From positions 1 to 46,412 of IMG/VR virus record IMGVR_UViG_3300025849_002676: DNA of 46,412 nt; one strand, given 5' to 3'. The position numbers and the translations under genes were made by a program. Under the pieces are notes generated by a model. It did no database searches. It saw nothing but the letters and a program-made list of their open reading frames with translations, and was not told where the DNA came from. Position 1 is the stretch's first letter; every line of letters starts with the position of its first letter. This DNA is from a virus. This document shows, one piece after another, positions 30,999 to 39,136 of this stretch.

Positions 30999-31928
30999 TT
31001 ATGAATTCCTATACACATATTCTAAAGCCCGATCTGCTTCAACTGTTAAAGGCCTATTCTCATACCAATTGCCGTGCTCGGCATCAAATTCACGACATAG
31101 CTGTGCAATTTCATTTGATGTTATTGGATATTGACGTCTAATAGCACTCGATGATATTGCAACCATCATCTGATACATCTTTGAGTACCAACCAGTATTA
31201 GATATGATTACATATTCTGCAGCTAGCTTACGTGGCCAGAACGGGCAATTTCGGTAACTACTCCAACTTACAGACGTATTATCTAACTTACTTTTACGAT
31301 ATTCAATTACCTGCTTCTGTAATTCTTCGGGCAATCTATCTAAGAAATTGTTTGAATGCTGTCTATCATTATACGGATGCTTGGCGATAAGAGATGCCAC
31401 GTCAATAGAATCACCACCCACATCAAAATAAAAGTTGTTAGCACCGTCATATAATGCTGGAATGTAGTACATTCGACTAAGGTCTTTAGTTTGCTTATCT
31501 CCCATTTCCCCAAGTTCGGTGTTAAGGGCATACCAAAATTGTCTGATTCTTTCAGATTCAATGTCTTCATCAAGTCTGAAGACGAGTCTAAACTTCGGTT
31601 GATCTTTTGTAGAACTAGCAGTTGAATAACAGATATAACCCCAGTTAGGGATAGCGCGAGCCAAAGCATCTTTTAATTCTCCTTCAAATTTCCAATCATC
31701 AACGTCAACAGCACACCAGCCTGACCAAGATAAAACATTCTTGTTGGCTCGTGTAGTTCCATCTTTATAATGAGCCGGTGAAATAAGTTCAGCATCTCGT
31801 TTACTACCTTTTGGTTGTTTAGACAAATCACATAATAGCCCTGAAAACTGTTGCCAGTTATCAAGATCCATTGTGCGATGAGTTTTGTTATCAAATTGGC
31901 TTTTAAATAATGTTAGGGATATTGCCAT
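30999..31928 (-). CDS. PrimPol (archaeo-eukaryotic primase)-like protein, 309 aa
   Basis: AVDVDDW near residue 75 gives the DxD metal motif; ICYSTAS about 25 residues later and PKFRLVF are the following elements; DLSRMYYIP and GGDSIDV complete a pattern like the BT4734-type primase/replication proteins. A helical C-terminal part follows. It is next to gp43, and no gp61-type primase is seen in this window, so it may prime lagging-strand synthesis. The ATG at 31928 has GAGGG upstream and overlaps the MazG-like gene by 26 nt. Confidence 0.6.
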   Translation of the reverse strand: MAISLTLFKSQFDNKTHRTMDLDNWQQFSGLLCDLSKQPKGSKRDAELISPAHYKDGTTRANKNVLSWSGWCAVDVDDWKFEGELKDALARAIPNWGYICYSTASSTKDQPKFRLVFRLDEDIESERIRQFWYALNTELGEMGDKQTKDLSRMYYIPALYDGANNFYFDVGGDSIDVASLIAKHPYNDRQHSNNFLDRLPEELQKQVIEYRKSKLDNTSVSWSSYRNCPFWPRKLAAEYVIISNTGWYSKMYQMMVAISSSAIRRQYPITSNEIAQLCREFDAEHGNWYENRPLTVEADRALEYVYRNS

Positions 31929-32313
31929 GATTTCCCTCATGTGTTGGGGCTTTCCAACCCTCAGGCTTTAATAGATCTGGTAGGCCAAATGGGTTTGGAC
32001 GGCCTTCTTTAATTCCTGGCGATTTAGTCATATTAGCTTCGTAGACTTTATCCCATGCTTTATTGGCATCAACACCTAATACATCTAATGTACCAATTGC
32101 AAAAACACATAGGTCAATAAGACCATCAACGATCTCTTCAGGGTCTTCTTCCTTGGCCGCAATAAATGTTTCATCAAGTTCTTCTTGACACATAGCAATG
32201 CGAAAATCAAGATACTTTTTCATAAGCTCTTTATCGTGCTTATTTTCTTCAAACCACTTGTGCACACCAAATTTGTTGTGCATCATGTAGATGTCATTAG
32301 CCCAGTCGCTCAT
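31903..32313 (-). CDS. MazG-like NTP pyrophosphohydrolase, 136 aa
   Basis: All-alpha NTP-pyrophosphatase pattern: EELDE in the first helix pair and EEIVDGLIDLCVFAIGTL (ExxxD) in the second. It hydrolyses NTPs to NMPs. In T4, gp56 removes dCTP so that only HMC is used; this protein could have that role, but substrate is not shown. AAGGA precedes the ATG at 32313, 10 nt after the gp43 stop. Confidence 0.78.
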   Translation of the reverse strand: MSDWANDIYMMHNKFGVHKWFEENKHDKELMKKYLDFRIAMCQEELDETFIAAKEEDPEEIVDGLIDLCVFAIGTLDVLGVDANKAWDKVYEANMTKSPGIKEGRPNPFGLPDLLKPEGWKAPTHEGNHGNIPNII

Positions 32314-32323
32314 AATATATTCC

Positions 32324-34861
32324 TTATCCGAAAAATTCATCTAGTGTTCCGCTGTTATCATAGTTGATAAACCAGCCTGTAGCATCGATCACAGATTTTA
32401 GTGGATCGATAAAGGTTTTTTCAAACTGAATATCATAGTTTATATACTTATGTAAATTCAGTTCATCTGGTAGGTAATCAGGAAAGGCAATAACATTCTC
32501 ATGTATTGTATTTGGAGTTCGTAAGTAGCAAAACTTAACCTTCTCCCCATCACTGATTTTAGTATATTTTTGTGCAAGTCCTAATTTATCTATAAGGCCA
32601 TTATACAACAAAGCCCCACGGATGTGAATAGGCGTTCCACCTTTATATGACTTTTTACTACCTTTATCTTTGTTAGTCCATTTACCCATAGTACTATCAC
32701 CAAACCCTACTCCACGAGGAAATGATATTTGTTCTGGTGATAAGGTTCTAAATGTGTTATAGAAGTCCGCAATAAAATCTTGTGTAAGTTTCTCATCACC
32801 TCGAATAATAATCTTAAATACCTCACGAAACTTTTCACGTACGACCTCAGGAGTTGAAGACTTAATTGCTTCAATTCCCATAATCTTTAACTTAGGCTCA
32901 GCATATTGTACACCTTCGTTATTATGCACGTTAAGAATATATCTTTTCTTTGCTGTCCATATGCCTTTGTCAGAGATGCCTTCACGTTCCATGACCATAC
33001 GATTTTTATATGCATTCATACGTGTGGAAAGTTTATCGTACGCGACATTAAGGTTGTCTTGAAAATGCTCACCGCATATCTTATCAAGAAACTTAACTGG
33101 ATCCTTAGGTGCGAATTTTTTTACAAGCGGGCCGAAGTTAACATAAAGTGAATCTGTATCCATAGCGATAACATAGTCAACCTTTTCGGTGCCCATAATC
33201 TTATTCATCTCAGTATTAACACAACGCTCAGACCATTTGATTGCCAGCTGTCCTGACAAAGTAATACCTTCTGCCATGCGCATATCAAAATAACGGAACC
33301 ATCTGTTACCAAGGGCTCCATATAGAGAGTTAAGCAAAATCTTAATTGCCATTTGGCGATTGTTTAATTGGTTAATTTGCTTCTCAAGGTCTTCAGTTTT
33401 ATTGAGTTGGTATGCACGCTCTACGTCAAGCATCTCTCCTTTGATTTCTTTTCGTTCGGCATAATAACTCTCAATGATACTAGGAATAATGCCTTGAAAA
33501 TCTTTACGGTAAGAAGATCCGTTAGCTGCAATAGCAATATCTTTACCAGCAGTATCGGCATCATTGTCCATATAATGATCAACACCATGCCGGTAAGCTC
33601 CGTTTAGTAGTGTCTCGGGTGACATGTTATATTGTACAATTAGATTAGGATATAGTGAATTAAGATCGAAAGATACTACCCAATCATGCATGCCAACATG
33701 TGGCTCTTTTACATAACCACCTGGATATGGATCCTTTGTCTTAGTCTCATTAGGAAGCAGAGCAATACGTTTCTTGTTTAGCTCACGATATATAATTGCA
33801 TCCCATATGGCAGTGGTACCAAATGTATCGCTTATGTTTACACCTGCTTTGTATGCCATAGTCTGGCATAATTCAATAAGACCCATCTTGTCATCAATAC
33901 GCTGAACAAGCTGAACATCTTTAATATTATAATCAATAAACTTCTGATGATCTTTCTCGTACAAAGTAAATAAGCTGCCGTGCTCTTCATAGGATAGTTT
34001 TTTCTCATTAAGAACAGTATAAGCAATTTGGTCTAGCTTATATGATTCTTGTGGACCATATGAATATCCAAACTTTTTGAACAACTCGAGATAATCAGCT
34101 TGTTGGATACCAAGGATCTCATAGCCGTGTTGAACCTGAGATCCTTTCATACCGCGAGAAGTATCAAATGCATTTAATATTCCCCAAGGAGAAAGCTTAT
34201 TGGCGGCCGCTTCGGTGCCAACACGTTTAATACGATTAATAAGATACGGAATATCAAAGTAACGAATATTCCATCCAGTTAAAATATCTGGTCTGTTTTC
34301 ACACCAATATTTGTGGAAGGATGCAAGTAGTGCGGCTTCGCTATCAAACTTGCGATACTGAATTAGATCAGTTCCCATATCAAGTTGCGTTTTGCTATAA
34401 TCATATTCACCTAAACCCCACACTTCATAGACAGAAGACTTAGAAGATTTAAGTGCTATAGAAATGATAGGATGAAAAGCTTCATCCGGCTTTGGAAATC
34501 CTTGATCGGATGCAACTTCTATATCAAAGTTTACTACGTTTACATCACTAGGTTTAAAATCTATTTTATTTGGAAATTGTTGAGCAATATATTGTGCAGC
34601 ATAATTGGTATTGCCATATATTTTAAACTCATTCAGATCTTTATACTTAGCTAAGAAATCTTTAGCCTCGCGCATATCATCAAAGTTGATTGGTTCGACT
34701 CGCGTGCCATCCATAGCAATCCAGTCAGTCTGAGGTTTTTGGCTTTTTAAAAATAATTGTGGTTTAAATTTGATCTTCTTTTCAATACGTACACCGCTGT
34801 CATTATAACCGCAGTACATAAGTTGGTTGCCATATCGTTGGACAGATGTGTAAAACGCCAA
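32324..34861 (-). CDS. 43: family B DNA polymerase gp43, 845 aa
   Basis: 3'-5' exonuclease motifs (NFDIEV near 110; YFDIPYL; YNIKDV) are followed by the polymerase motifs DLNSLYPNL near 400, KILLNSLYGALG and MDTDSLYV near 570. It is the replicative polymerase. The start is TTG at 34861 with GGAGG 8 nt upstream, unusual for such an essential gene and perhaps a way to limit translation. A TGTACT-17-TATAAT promoter lies just before it, right at the end of the upstream gene. Confidence 0.97.
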   Translation of the reverse strand: MAFYTSVQRYGNQLMYCGYNDSGVRIEKKIKFKPQLFLKSQKPQTDWIAMDGTRVEPINFDDMREAKDFLAKYKDLNEFKIYGNTNYAAQYIAQQFPNKIDFKPSDVNVVNFDIEVASDQGFPKPDEAFHPIISIALKSSKSSVYEVWGLGEYDYSKTQLDMGTDLIQYRKFDSEAALLASFHKYWCENRPDILTGWNIRYFDIPYLINRIKRVGTEAAANKLSPWGILNAFDTSRGMKGSQVQHGYEILGIQQADYLELFKKFGYSYGPQESYKLDQIAYTVLNEKKLSYEEHGSLFTLYEKDHQKFIDYNIKDVQLVQRIDDKMGLIELCQTMAYKAGVNISDTFGTTAIWDAIIYRELNKKRIALLPNETKTKDPYPGGYVKEPHVGMHDWVVSFDLNSLYPNLIVQYNMSPETLLNGAYRHGVDHYMDNDADTAGKDIAIAANGSSYRKDFQGIIPSIIESYYAERKEIKGEMLDVERAYQLNKTEDLEKQINQLNNRQMAIKILLNSLYGALGNRWFRYFDMRMAEGITLSGQLAIKWSERCVNTEMNKIMGTEKVDYVIAMDTDSLYVNFGPLVKKFAPKDPVKFLDKICGEHFQDNLNVAYDKLSTRMNAYKNRMVMEREGISDKGIWTAKKRYILNVHNNEGVQYAEPKLKIMGIEAIKSSTPEVVREKFREVFKIIIRGDEKLTQDFIADFYNTFRTLSPEQISFPRGVGFGDSTMGKWTNKDKGSKKSYKGGTPIHIRGALLYNGLIDKLGLAQKYTKISDGEKVKFCYLRTPNTIHENVIAFPDYLPDELNLHKYINYDIQFEKTFIDPLKSVIDATGWFINYDNSGTLDEFFG

Positions 34862-34885
34862 GTGTATTCCTCCATGATTAGAAAC

Positions 34886-34914
34886 ATTATACCATATGGT
34901 GCGTCATAAGTACA
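34886..34914 (-). promoter_or_regulatory. promoter of gene 43
   Basis: Minus strand TGTACT (34909-34914), 17-nt spacer, TATAAT (34886-34891), immediately after the stop of the 197-aa gene and about 25 nt before the gp43 TTG start. Confidence 0.8.
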
Positions 34915-35508
34915 CTACGAATTATTATTTTTAAGATGTTGTGTATAGTTCTCGAAACCAAGGCCCATTTTGATAAAGTTATTTTTACTGCGTGATATGG
35001 GACATGGAAGAAACGCTTCAAGGTCTACGTACGCAAGGGTCCAAGGCATTGCATCAGCACTCAATCTTTTACCCTGATTGATAACAAAATTGTCTGGCTG
35101 AAAGTCATCAAACGCAAATCTTCTTTTTGTTTGACCATCTAAATGAGTAAGTAATACTTTGTTGTCCTTTTTATTGATAACTATATCATTCCAAATTTGA
35201 TCTGATATATGCGAGTTGTTTGCTATGTCAACAGTATTAAGTTGTCTACCGAAAAGAAATTCTATTTTATTTAAAATCGTGTTATCATCAATCCTCTCAA
35301 AATCAAACCTTGGAATACGGGTACTTCCAAAAAAATAGTTATTGTCCTCACATACAGATTTCAAGTGGGTGAGCGCATTATAATGGAAGTCACATAAACT
35401 ACCCCCGCCTTCCATATGTAGTTCAGGGTCGTATTTGGACAATTTAGTAATCATCATTTGAGTTTTTTGAAATTCTTTTTGATGTATTTCTGTATCAGTT
35501 ATATGCAT
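34915..35508 (-). CDS. protein-kinase-like fold protein of unknown function, 197 aa
   Basis: FDDFQPDNFVI near residue 135 and YVDLEAF near residue 160 resemble the catalytic loop (D...N) and metal-binding Asp (DxE) of the kinase/aminoglycoside phosphotransferase fold. The N-terminal half has no clear ATP-binding Lys motif, so this is tentative. It is a monocistronic gene divergent from the early plus-strand pair. Otherwise unrecognised. Confidence 0.55.
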   Translation of the reverse strand: MHITDTEIHQKEFQKTQMMITKLSKYDPELHMEGGGSLCDFHYNALTHLKSVCEDNNYFFGSTRIPRFDFERIDDNTILNKIEFLFGRQLNTVDIANNSHISDQIWNDIVINKKDNKVLLTHLDGQTKRRFAFDDFQPDNFVINQGKRLSADAMPWTLAYVDLEAFLPCPISRSKNNFIKMGLGFENYTQHLKNNNS

Positions 35509-35565
35509 GCTTTACCATCATCATTAAAATATTATATATTATTATTAAAAAAGTGAAAATAAGTG

Positions 35566-35594
35566 TGTACAAGACTTCTCAAATGTATTATTCT
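35566..35594 (+). promoter_or_regulatory. early promoter of the plus-strand pair
   Basis: Plus strand TGTACA (35566-35571), 17-nt spacer, TATTCT (35589-35594). Its -35 region is in a 19-nt block (35555-35573) found almost unchanged at 9209-9227 on the other strand. Confidence 0.6.
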
Positions 35595-35626
35595 AATTAT
35601 AGAAACAAACACTGAGGATTACTTAA

Positions 35627-35866
35627 ATGGCTACTACTTACTCACTTTATGAAGTTACAAAGTTTGATGCTCAAGCTATCGCAGAGATGCGTATTTATGG
35701 AATGGATCCTACCGCGCCAAAAGTATTATGCAAATATGACGGTGCATATAATGCTTGGAGTGCAGCCCGTAAGTTAACTCGTATACACAAAGAAGTTTGT
35801 GATGAGTTTGGTAAAGAAACATATAAGCGCTATGGCGTTTCAAGAAGCTTGGATATTTCAATATGA
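35627..35866 (+). CDS. hypothetical early protein, 79 aa
   Basis: Small basic-to-neutral protein with predicted helices. GAGG precedes the ATG. First gene of a two-gene operon with an early promoter upstream and a terminator downstream. The only plus-strand coding between 12.3 kb and the window end, which suggests host takeover or host modification functions, as for many early T4-like genes. No recognised domain. Confidence 0.7.
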   Translation: MATTYSLYEVTKFDAQAIAEMRIYGMDPTAPKVLCKYDGAYNAWSAARKLTRIHKEVCDEFGKETYKRYGVSRSLDISI

Positions 35867-36084
35867 ATGATGTTAATGTAAGAGTCACTATGAAGGGTGG
35901 CATGAAACGAGGTGTCATGGTATCCAATACATTTCGTATGGATCAGGATGAGGCTAATAGGTTTGTCCTAGGTATACAAGATTTGCCGCATATCGCTAAA
36001 ATTGATATGATTGATATTGGTGCAATACACGGCATGAGTGCCGAAAAAAGCACAGAGTTCGTAAAAATGTTAGGAGGTTTATAG
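35863..36084 (+). CDS. hypothetical early protein, 73 aa
   Basis: Starts inside the previous stop (ATGA). Small basic N-terminus with MKGGMKRG, then an acidic helical part. No recognised domain. The operon ends at the terminator at 36113-36138. Confidence 0.7.
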   Translation: MNDVNVRVTMKGGMKRGVMVSNTFRMDQDEANRFVLGIQDLPHIAKIDMIDIGAIHGMSAEKSTEFVKMLGGL

Positions 36085-36112
36085 AGAAGTTGAATACCTA
36101 TAATAAAGTAAA

Positions 36113-36138
36113 AGAGCGCCGTTGAGCGCTCTTTTTTT
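36113..36138. terminator. bidirectional rho-independent terminator
   Basis: AGAGCGC and GCGCTCT form a 7-bp stem with a 6-nt loop, followed by seven T residues on plus; the minus side also has a short T-tract. It separates the plus-strand pair from the convergent minus-strand genes. Confidence 0.88.
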
Positions 36139-36140
36139 AT

Positions 36141-36341
36141 TTAACTAAAATGTCTTTCTAACATTTCAATTCTATCGGTAGCCATTGCCATTTTGTCAAG
36201 TTCTTCTTGGATAGCTTCGACAATATCGCTATGCTCACCAATGCCAACACTGTTTTTCATATAAACCATAATGTTAGTTTTGGCACGTTCTAGTTCGCCT
36301 TCGGCGTGCATGCGTGCAGCCTTTACAAGTTGTTCTTTCAT
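36141..36341 (-). CDS. conserved small helical protein, 66 aa
   Basis: Single long amphipathic helix pair with MKEQLVKAARMHAEGELERAK at the start, a form common among marine T4-like phage small proteins. Likely a dimeric coiled-coil. Function unknown. Confidence 0.7.
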   Translation of the reverse strand: MKEQLVKAARMHAEGELERAKTNIMVYMKNSVGIGEHSDIVEAIQEELDKMAMATDRIEMLERHFS

Positions 36342-36360
36342 AATATCTCCAAGTAGTTAA

Positions 36361-36381
36361 AGAGGGCCATTACAGCCCTCT
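36361..36381 (-). terminator. hairpin with short T-tract
   Basis: AGAGGGC and GCCCTCT form a 7-bp stem with a 7-nt loop, followed by TTT on minus. It lies just after the 58-aa gene. The short T-tract makes it a weak terminator. Confidence 0.55.
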
Positions 36382-36390
36382 AGTATTAAC

Positions 36391-36567
36391 TTATTTACTA
36401 CGTAATTGCTCGACTTGTGTCTTGCAATATTTCGCTTCCTCGTGGAAACCCAATCTTCCGAGTTCCGCTGCCGCTCTCGTATAACCAATCACTTGGAAAT
36501 GCCGATCTAGCGAAGACCACAACCCCGACAATGGCGAGAAGGTATAAGACATTATTGCACTTGTCAT
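36391..36567 (-). CDS. small protein, 58 aa
   Basis: Starts MTSAIMSYTF. AAGGGG lies 8 nt before the ATG at 36567, which shares a base with the stop of the DUF1127 gene. The C-terminal half is rich in Ala, Gly and basic residues. Upstream gene is DUF1127; function unknown. Confidence 0.65.
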   Translation of the reverse strand: MTSAIMSYTFSPLSGLWSSLDRHFQVIGYTRAAAELGRLGFHEEAKYCKTQVEQLRSK

Positions 36568-36851
36568 TAAACCCACCCCTTAATGTTAGAGTTTGGCTCT
36601 ACCTTCGTTGAAATTTTATCTGAATAATCAGACATAGATTTCGAGTTTGCAATGGTGTAAATATCACCACGGCAAATACCTATATCTTTTAATTCAGCAT
36701 TACTTAGCCTATCCAATTCTTTAATAGTTTCTGTAACTTTTATTGAATATAGATATGAACTACGTAAACTTCCCAAAAAATTTATTACGAATTTAAAGAG
36801 TTGTGCGAGCTGTATGATTCCCGTTCTGGGCATCGTTAGTATTTGTGTCAT
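36567..36851 (-). CDS. DUF1127-family protein, 94 aa
   Basis: The C-terminal half contains ELDRLSNAELKDIGICRGDI, the DUF1127 (YjiS-like) signature. This family is most abundant in alphaproteobacteria, where members bind RNA or regulators and respond to stress. GAGGA lies 7 nt before the ATG at 36851, and the gene overlaps hsp20 by 59 nt. Acquisition from a host is likely. Confidence 0.82.
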   Translation of the reverse strand: MTQILTMPRTGIIQLAQLFKFVINFLGSLRSSYLYSIKVTETIKELDRLSNAELKDIGICRGDIYTIANSKSMSDYSDKISTKVEPNSNIKGWV

Positions 36852-37278
36852 TTGTATTCCTCGTTTGACCAATATTGATTTTACGAGGACGCTGATCTTC
36901 TGGGAGTTCATACTTCAATTCAATCGCAAGTATGCCATCCTGAATGTCTGCTCCATGCACGATAACGTGCTCGGACAGCCGAAAGGTTCGCTTAAATTTC
37001 TTTGTAGAAATGCCACGATGGATAAAATCTCTCCCTTTCGATATATGCTCACCAATCACAGTTAAGGTACGATCCTTAACTTCCACATTAATTTCATCCT
37101 GAGAAAACCCAGCAATAGCCAACTCAATGAGATAATCATCATCGCTGGTTTTAATAATATTATGTGGAGGGTAATGGTCATTTGAATGTTTAGCCGTATA
37201 TTCTAGCTCTTGAAACAAATGGTCGAATCCAACAAAGGATGCGCGTGGGAATAGTGAGTTTACGTTAATGCCTGTCAT
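36793..37278 (-). CDS. hsp20: small heat shock protein (Hsp20/IbpA-like), 161 aa
   Basis: An alpha-crystallin domain (about residues 37-130) with KTSDDDYLIELAIAGF, EINVEVKDRTLTVIGE and DGILAIELKYELPE. Hsp20 proteins are common in marine T4-like phages and hold unfolded proteins. AAGGAG lies 7 nt before the ATG at 37278; the upstream extension has no ribosome binding site. Its 5' leader contains a near-perfect palindrome (37309-37331). Confidence 0.92.
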   Translation of the reverse strand: MTGINVNSLFPRASFVGFDHLFQELEYTAKHSNDHYPPHNIIKTSDDDYLIELAIAGFSQDEINVEVKDRTLTVIGEHISKGRDFIHRGISTKKFKRTFRLSEHVIVHGADIQDGILAIELKYELPEDQRPRKINIGQTRNTNDTNTNDAQNGNHTARTTL

Positions 37279-37308
37279 GTTTATCTCCTTAAGCAAGCAA
37301 GATTTAAT

Positions 37309-37331
37309 GTAGTCGGAATATTCCGCACTAC
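37309..37331. repeat. inverted repeat in the hsp20 leader
   Basis: A CGGAAT/ATTCCG perfect palindrome, extended by GTAGT/ACTAC arms with one bulged base. It could be an operator or an RNA hairpin in the hsp20 5' leader. Confidence 0.6.
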
Positions 37332-37354
37332 GATAATATATATACGACTTAGCT

Positions 37355-37391
37355 AAATAGGAGCTATACTTTTTATGCATAGCTCCTATTT
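37355..37391. terminator. long inverted repeat after regA, bidirectional terminator-like
   Basis: Perfect 13-bp arms (37355-37367 and 37379-37391) with an 11-nt loop. T-tract strong on plus, weaker on minus. It lies 2 nt after the regA stop and before hsp20. Confidence 0.7.
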
Positions 37392-37393
37392 TT

Positions 37394-37804
37394 TTATTTA
37401 TTTCCGATATTATATTTCGGACATAGTTCCCATTGGTTTTTTTCTTTGAATGGGATAATTTTAATTTGTCGTAAAGGAGCTAAAGGTTTTGCCGACTCTT
37501 TATTCACAATTTCTATTAATCCCCAATCAGACATTAATACCGAGATCGTGTTACGCCTTCCAATATCATTTTCCTCAAGGTTTGCTTTCTTACCATCTAA
37601 CAGAAATAACTCCTTAAAATGGACAATGAAATACCTACCTTGTTTATGCAATATGTGGCAAGACTGGAATAGCTTTTTTTCTTTACGAGATGCCACACCA
37701 ATACGTGTGAGAGTCTCTCTAACCTTTAGAAAATCGTCTGGCTCTCTTAGTGTTACTTCCAGCATAAGATCTGGAACCCACTCTATAATTTTATTTTCTT
37801 CCAC
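37394..37804 (-). CDS. regA: RegA-type translational repressor, 136 aa
   Basis: Matches T4 RegA along its length: VTLREPDDFLKVRETLTRIGV near the N-terminus, FKELFLLDGK and the conserved NDIGRRNTI segment. RegA binds AT-rich leader regions of many early phage mRNAs and represses translation. It overlaps the gp62 gene by 14 nt, the conserved T4-like order 44-62-regA. Confidence 0.93.
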   Translation of the reverse strand: MEENKIIEWVPDLMLEVTLREPDDFLKVRETLTRIGVASRKEKKLFQSCHILHKQGRYFIVHFKELFLLDGKKANLEENDIGRRNTISVLMSDWGLIEIVNKESAKPLAPLRQIKIIPFKEKNQWELCPKYNIGNK

Positions 37805-38168
37805 CTGTATTAACCTTCTTCTTTAACCCATCGATTTGATGCGGTGACAGAAGAGATAATACTTGGCGGGCTTTTTCATTACTGTAGCCATAGTATAATT
37901 TAATCACTTCAATATCACTCTCAATTTGAGGTTTTAACCATTTAGAGAAACGTTTACGTTTCCTAATCATATTTATAAGAAAGTCAAATTGGAGTTTATT
38001 ATCAGTGTTATGATAACGATTCATTTCATTAGCAACAATAACAGTATCTTGAAAATACGATAAGCCACGATTTACCATAAAAGAATTATATTTCTTTTCA
38101 GTAATGTCGTCGACTATAATATTTTTCTTAGTGTCATTAATAGCATTTAAATAATCAAATGGTGACAT
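37791..38168 (-). CDS. 62: clamp loader small subunit gp62, 125 aa
   Basis: Starts MSPFDYLNAINDTKKN, the typical gp62 opening, with a largely helical body. It is shorter than T4 gp62 (187 aa), as in marine relatives. It joins gp44 in the 4:1 clamp loader that opens gp45. It overlaps regA and the phosphomannomutase gene, which splits the usual gp44-gp62 pair. Confidence 0.88.
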   Translation of the reverse strand: MSPFDYLNAINDTKKNIIVDDITEKKYNSFMVNRGLSYFQDTVIVANEMNRYHNTDNKLQFDFLINMIRKRKRFSKWLKPQIESDIEVIKLYYGYSNEKARQVLSLLSPHQIDGLKKKVNTGGRK

Positions 38169-38904
38169 TACTAATCCTTTCTATAAGTTCAAATGTATGA
38201 TCAGGGCTAGAAACGTGCCATGCTTTATCCAAAGGTCTACTAGCATCTGTCATAGCACATACAAATGGATAATCGTTTTCGCCTTCGAGACAATGATCAC
38301 CAAAGAATATAATTTCATTATACTCTGTTGATAGCTTTCTGTACACCTGGGATTTATCTTTATCTAGCATAGTAATATCTAGGCCTGTTGAACCTGCTAC
38401 TGCAGACTTATAATCAAACACACTAAACCTATCATTGAACAATCTAGATATGTGTTCGCGTTCAGAATTCATATTATCAAACTTGATATACTCAGCACGT
38501 TGATCGTTATTAGCATTGCGACCTAATACAGAGAAGTTTATTAGGCCTGATCTAATTTCCACATGGTTTCCAGTTTTAATAGCAAAATCACTACGATGCA
38601 CCACATAATTAAACCAGTCTAACATCTCTTCAGATATTAGTATATTATTAGAGTAGACACGTTCTCCTTTGACCCAGAGCTCGTTACCACTACACTGGTA
38701 GCTCCCGTGGCAATCATTCTGTAAACCGTGTAGTTGTTCATCAGTTTTTTCATAGTCAGAACCAGTCACAATATAAACATCATGGCCCATCATAAACTGA
38801 TATAGTATGTTAGCACGATCTTCATCAAGTTTTTGTCTAGCTGGCATAAGTGTACCATCTACGTCAAAAACATATGCTACTTTTCTTTTACTCGACTCCG
38901 CCAT
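38155..38904 (-). CDS. phosphomannomutase (eukaryotic-type, HAD IIB), 249 aa
   Basis: FDVDGTLMPARQKL (HAD motif I), CSGNELW, EIRSGLINFSVLGR, STGLDIT and FFGDHCLEGENDYP are the PMM (PF03332) signatures. It converts mannose-6-phosphate to mannose-1-phosphate for GDP-mannose. The family is mainly eukaryotic, with occasional members in bacteria and marine phages. It lies inside the replication cluster between gp62 and glutaredoxin, each overlapping, so it is expressed with replication genes. Confidence 0.85.
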   Translation of the reverse strand: MAESSKRKVAYVFDVDGTLMPARQKLDEDRANILYQFMMGHDVYIVTGSDYEKTDEQLHGLQNDCHGSYQCSGNELWVKGERVYSNNILISEEMLDWFNYVVHRSDFAIKTGNHVEIRSGLINFSVLGRNANNDQRAEYIKFDNMNSEREHISRLFNDRFSVFDYKSAVAGSTGLDITMLDKDKSQVYRKLSTEYNEIIFFGDHCLEGENDYPFVCAMTDASRPLDKAWHVSSPDHTFELIERISNVTI

Positions 38905-39136
38905 CTGAACCCAACCAATCTATTTCTTTAACTCTACTTGTAATCTGCTCAAGCGTGAGGTCCGTACTAGCACCAAGTTGAATATCGTGATGCTTATAAT
39001 ATAATTGTGGATAAGTTTTGTGCCCATCGGGCAAAGGTTGATTGTTTATCTTAGTGTATTTTATGCCCCAATCATCAAGCTTCTCTTCAAGAAAATGACA
39101 ATAGACACAATTATCTTTTGTAAATAATGTTAGCAT
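38888..39136 (-). CDS. glutaredoxin, 82 aa
   Basis: TKDNCVYCHFL contains the CxxC active site near the N-terminus, followed by KTYPQLYY with the cis-Pro. It can reduce ribonucleotide reductase or other disulfides. The start shares its base with the gp44 stop. Confidence 0.92.
   Translation of the reverse strand: MLTLFTKDNCVYCHFLEEKLDDWGIKYTKINNQPLPDGHKTYPQLYYKHHDIQLGASTDLTLEQITSRVKEIDWLGSDGGVE

Noticed and set aside
37446-37826. 126-aa plus-strand open frame
   Set aside because: Antisense to regA, which matches a known family throughout; low-complexity translation and no ribosome binding site.
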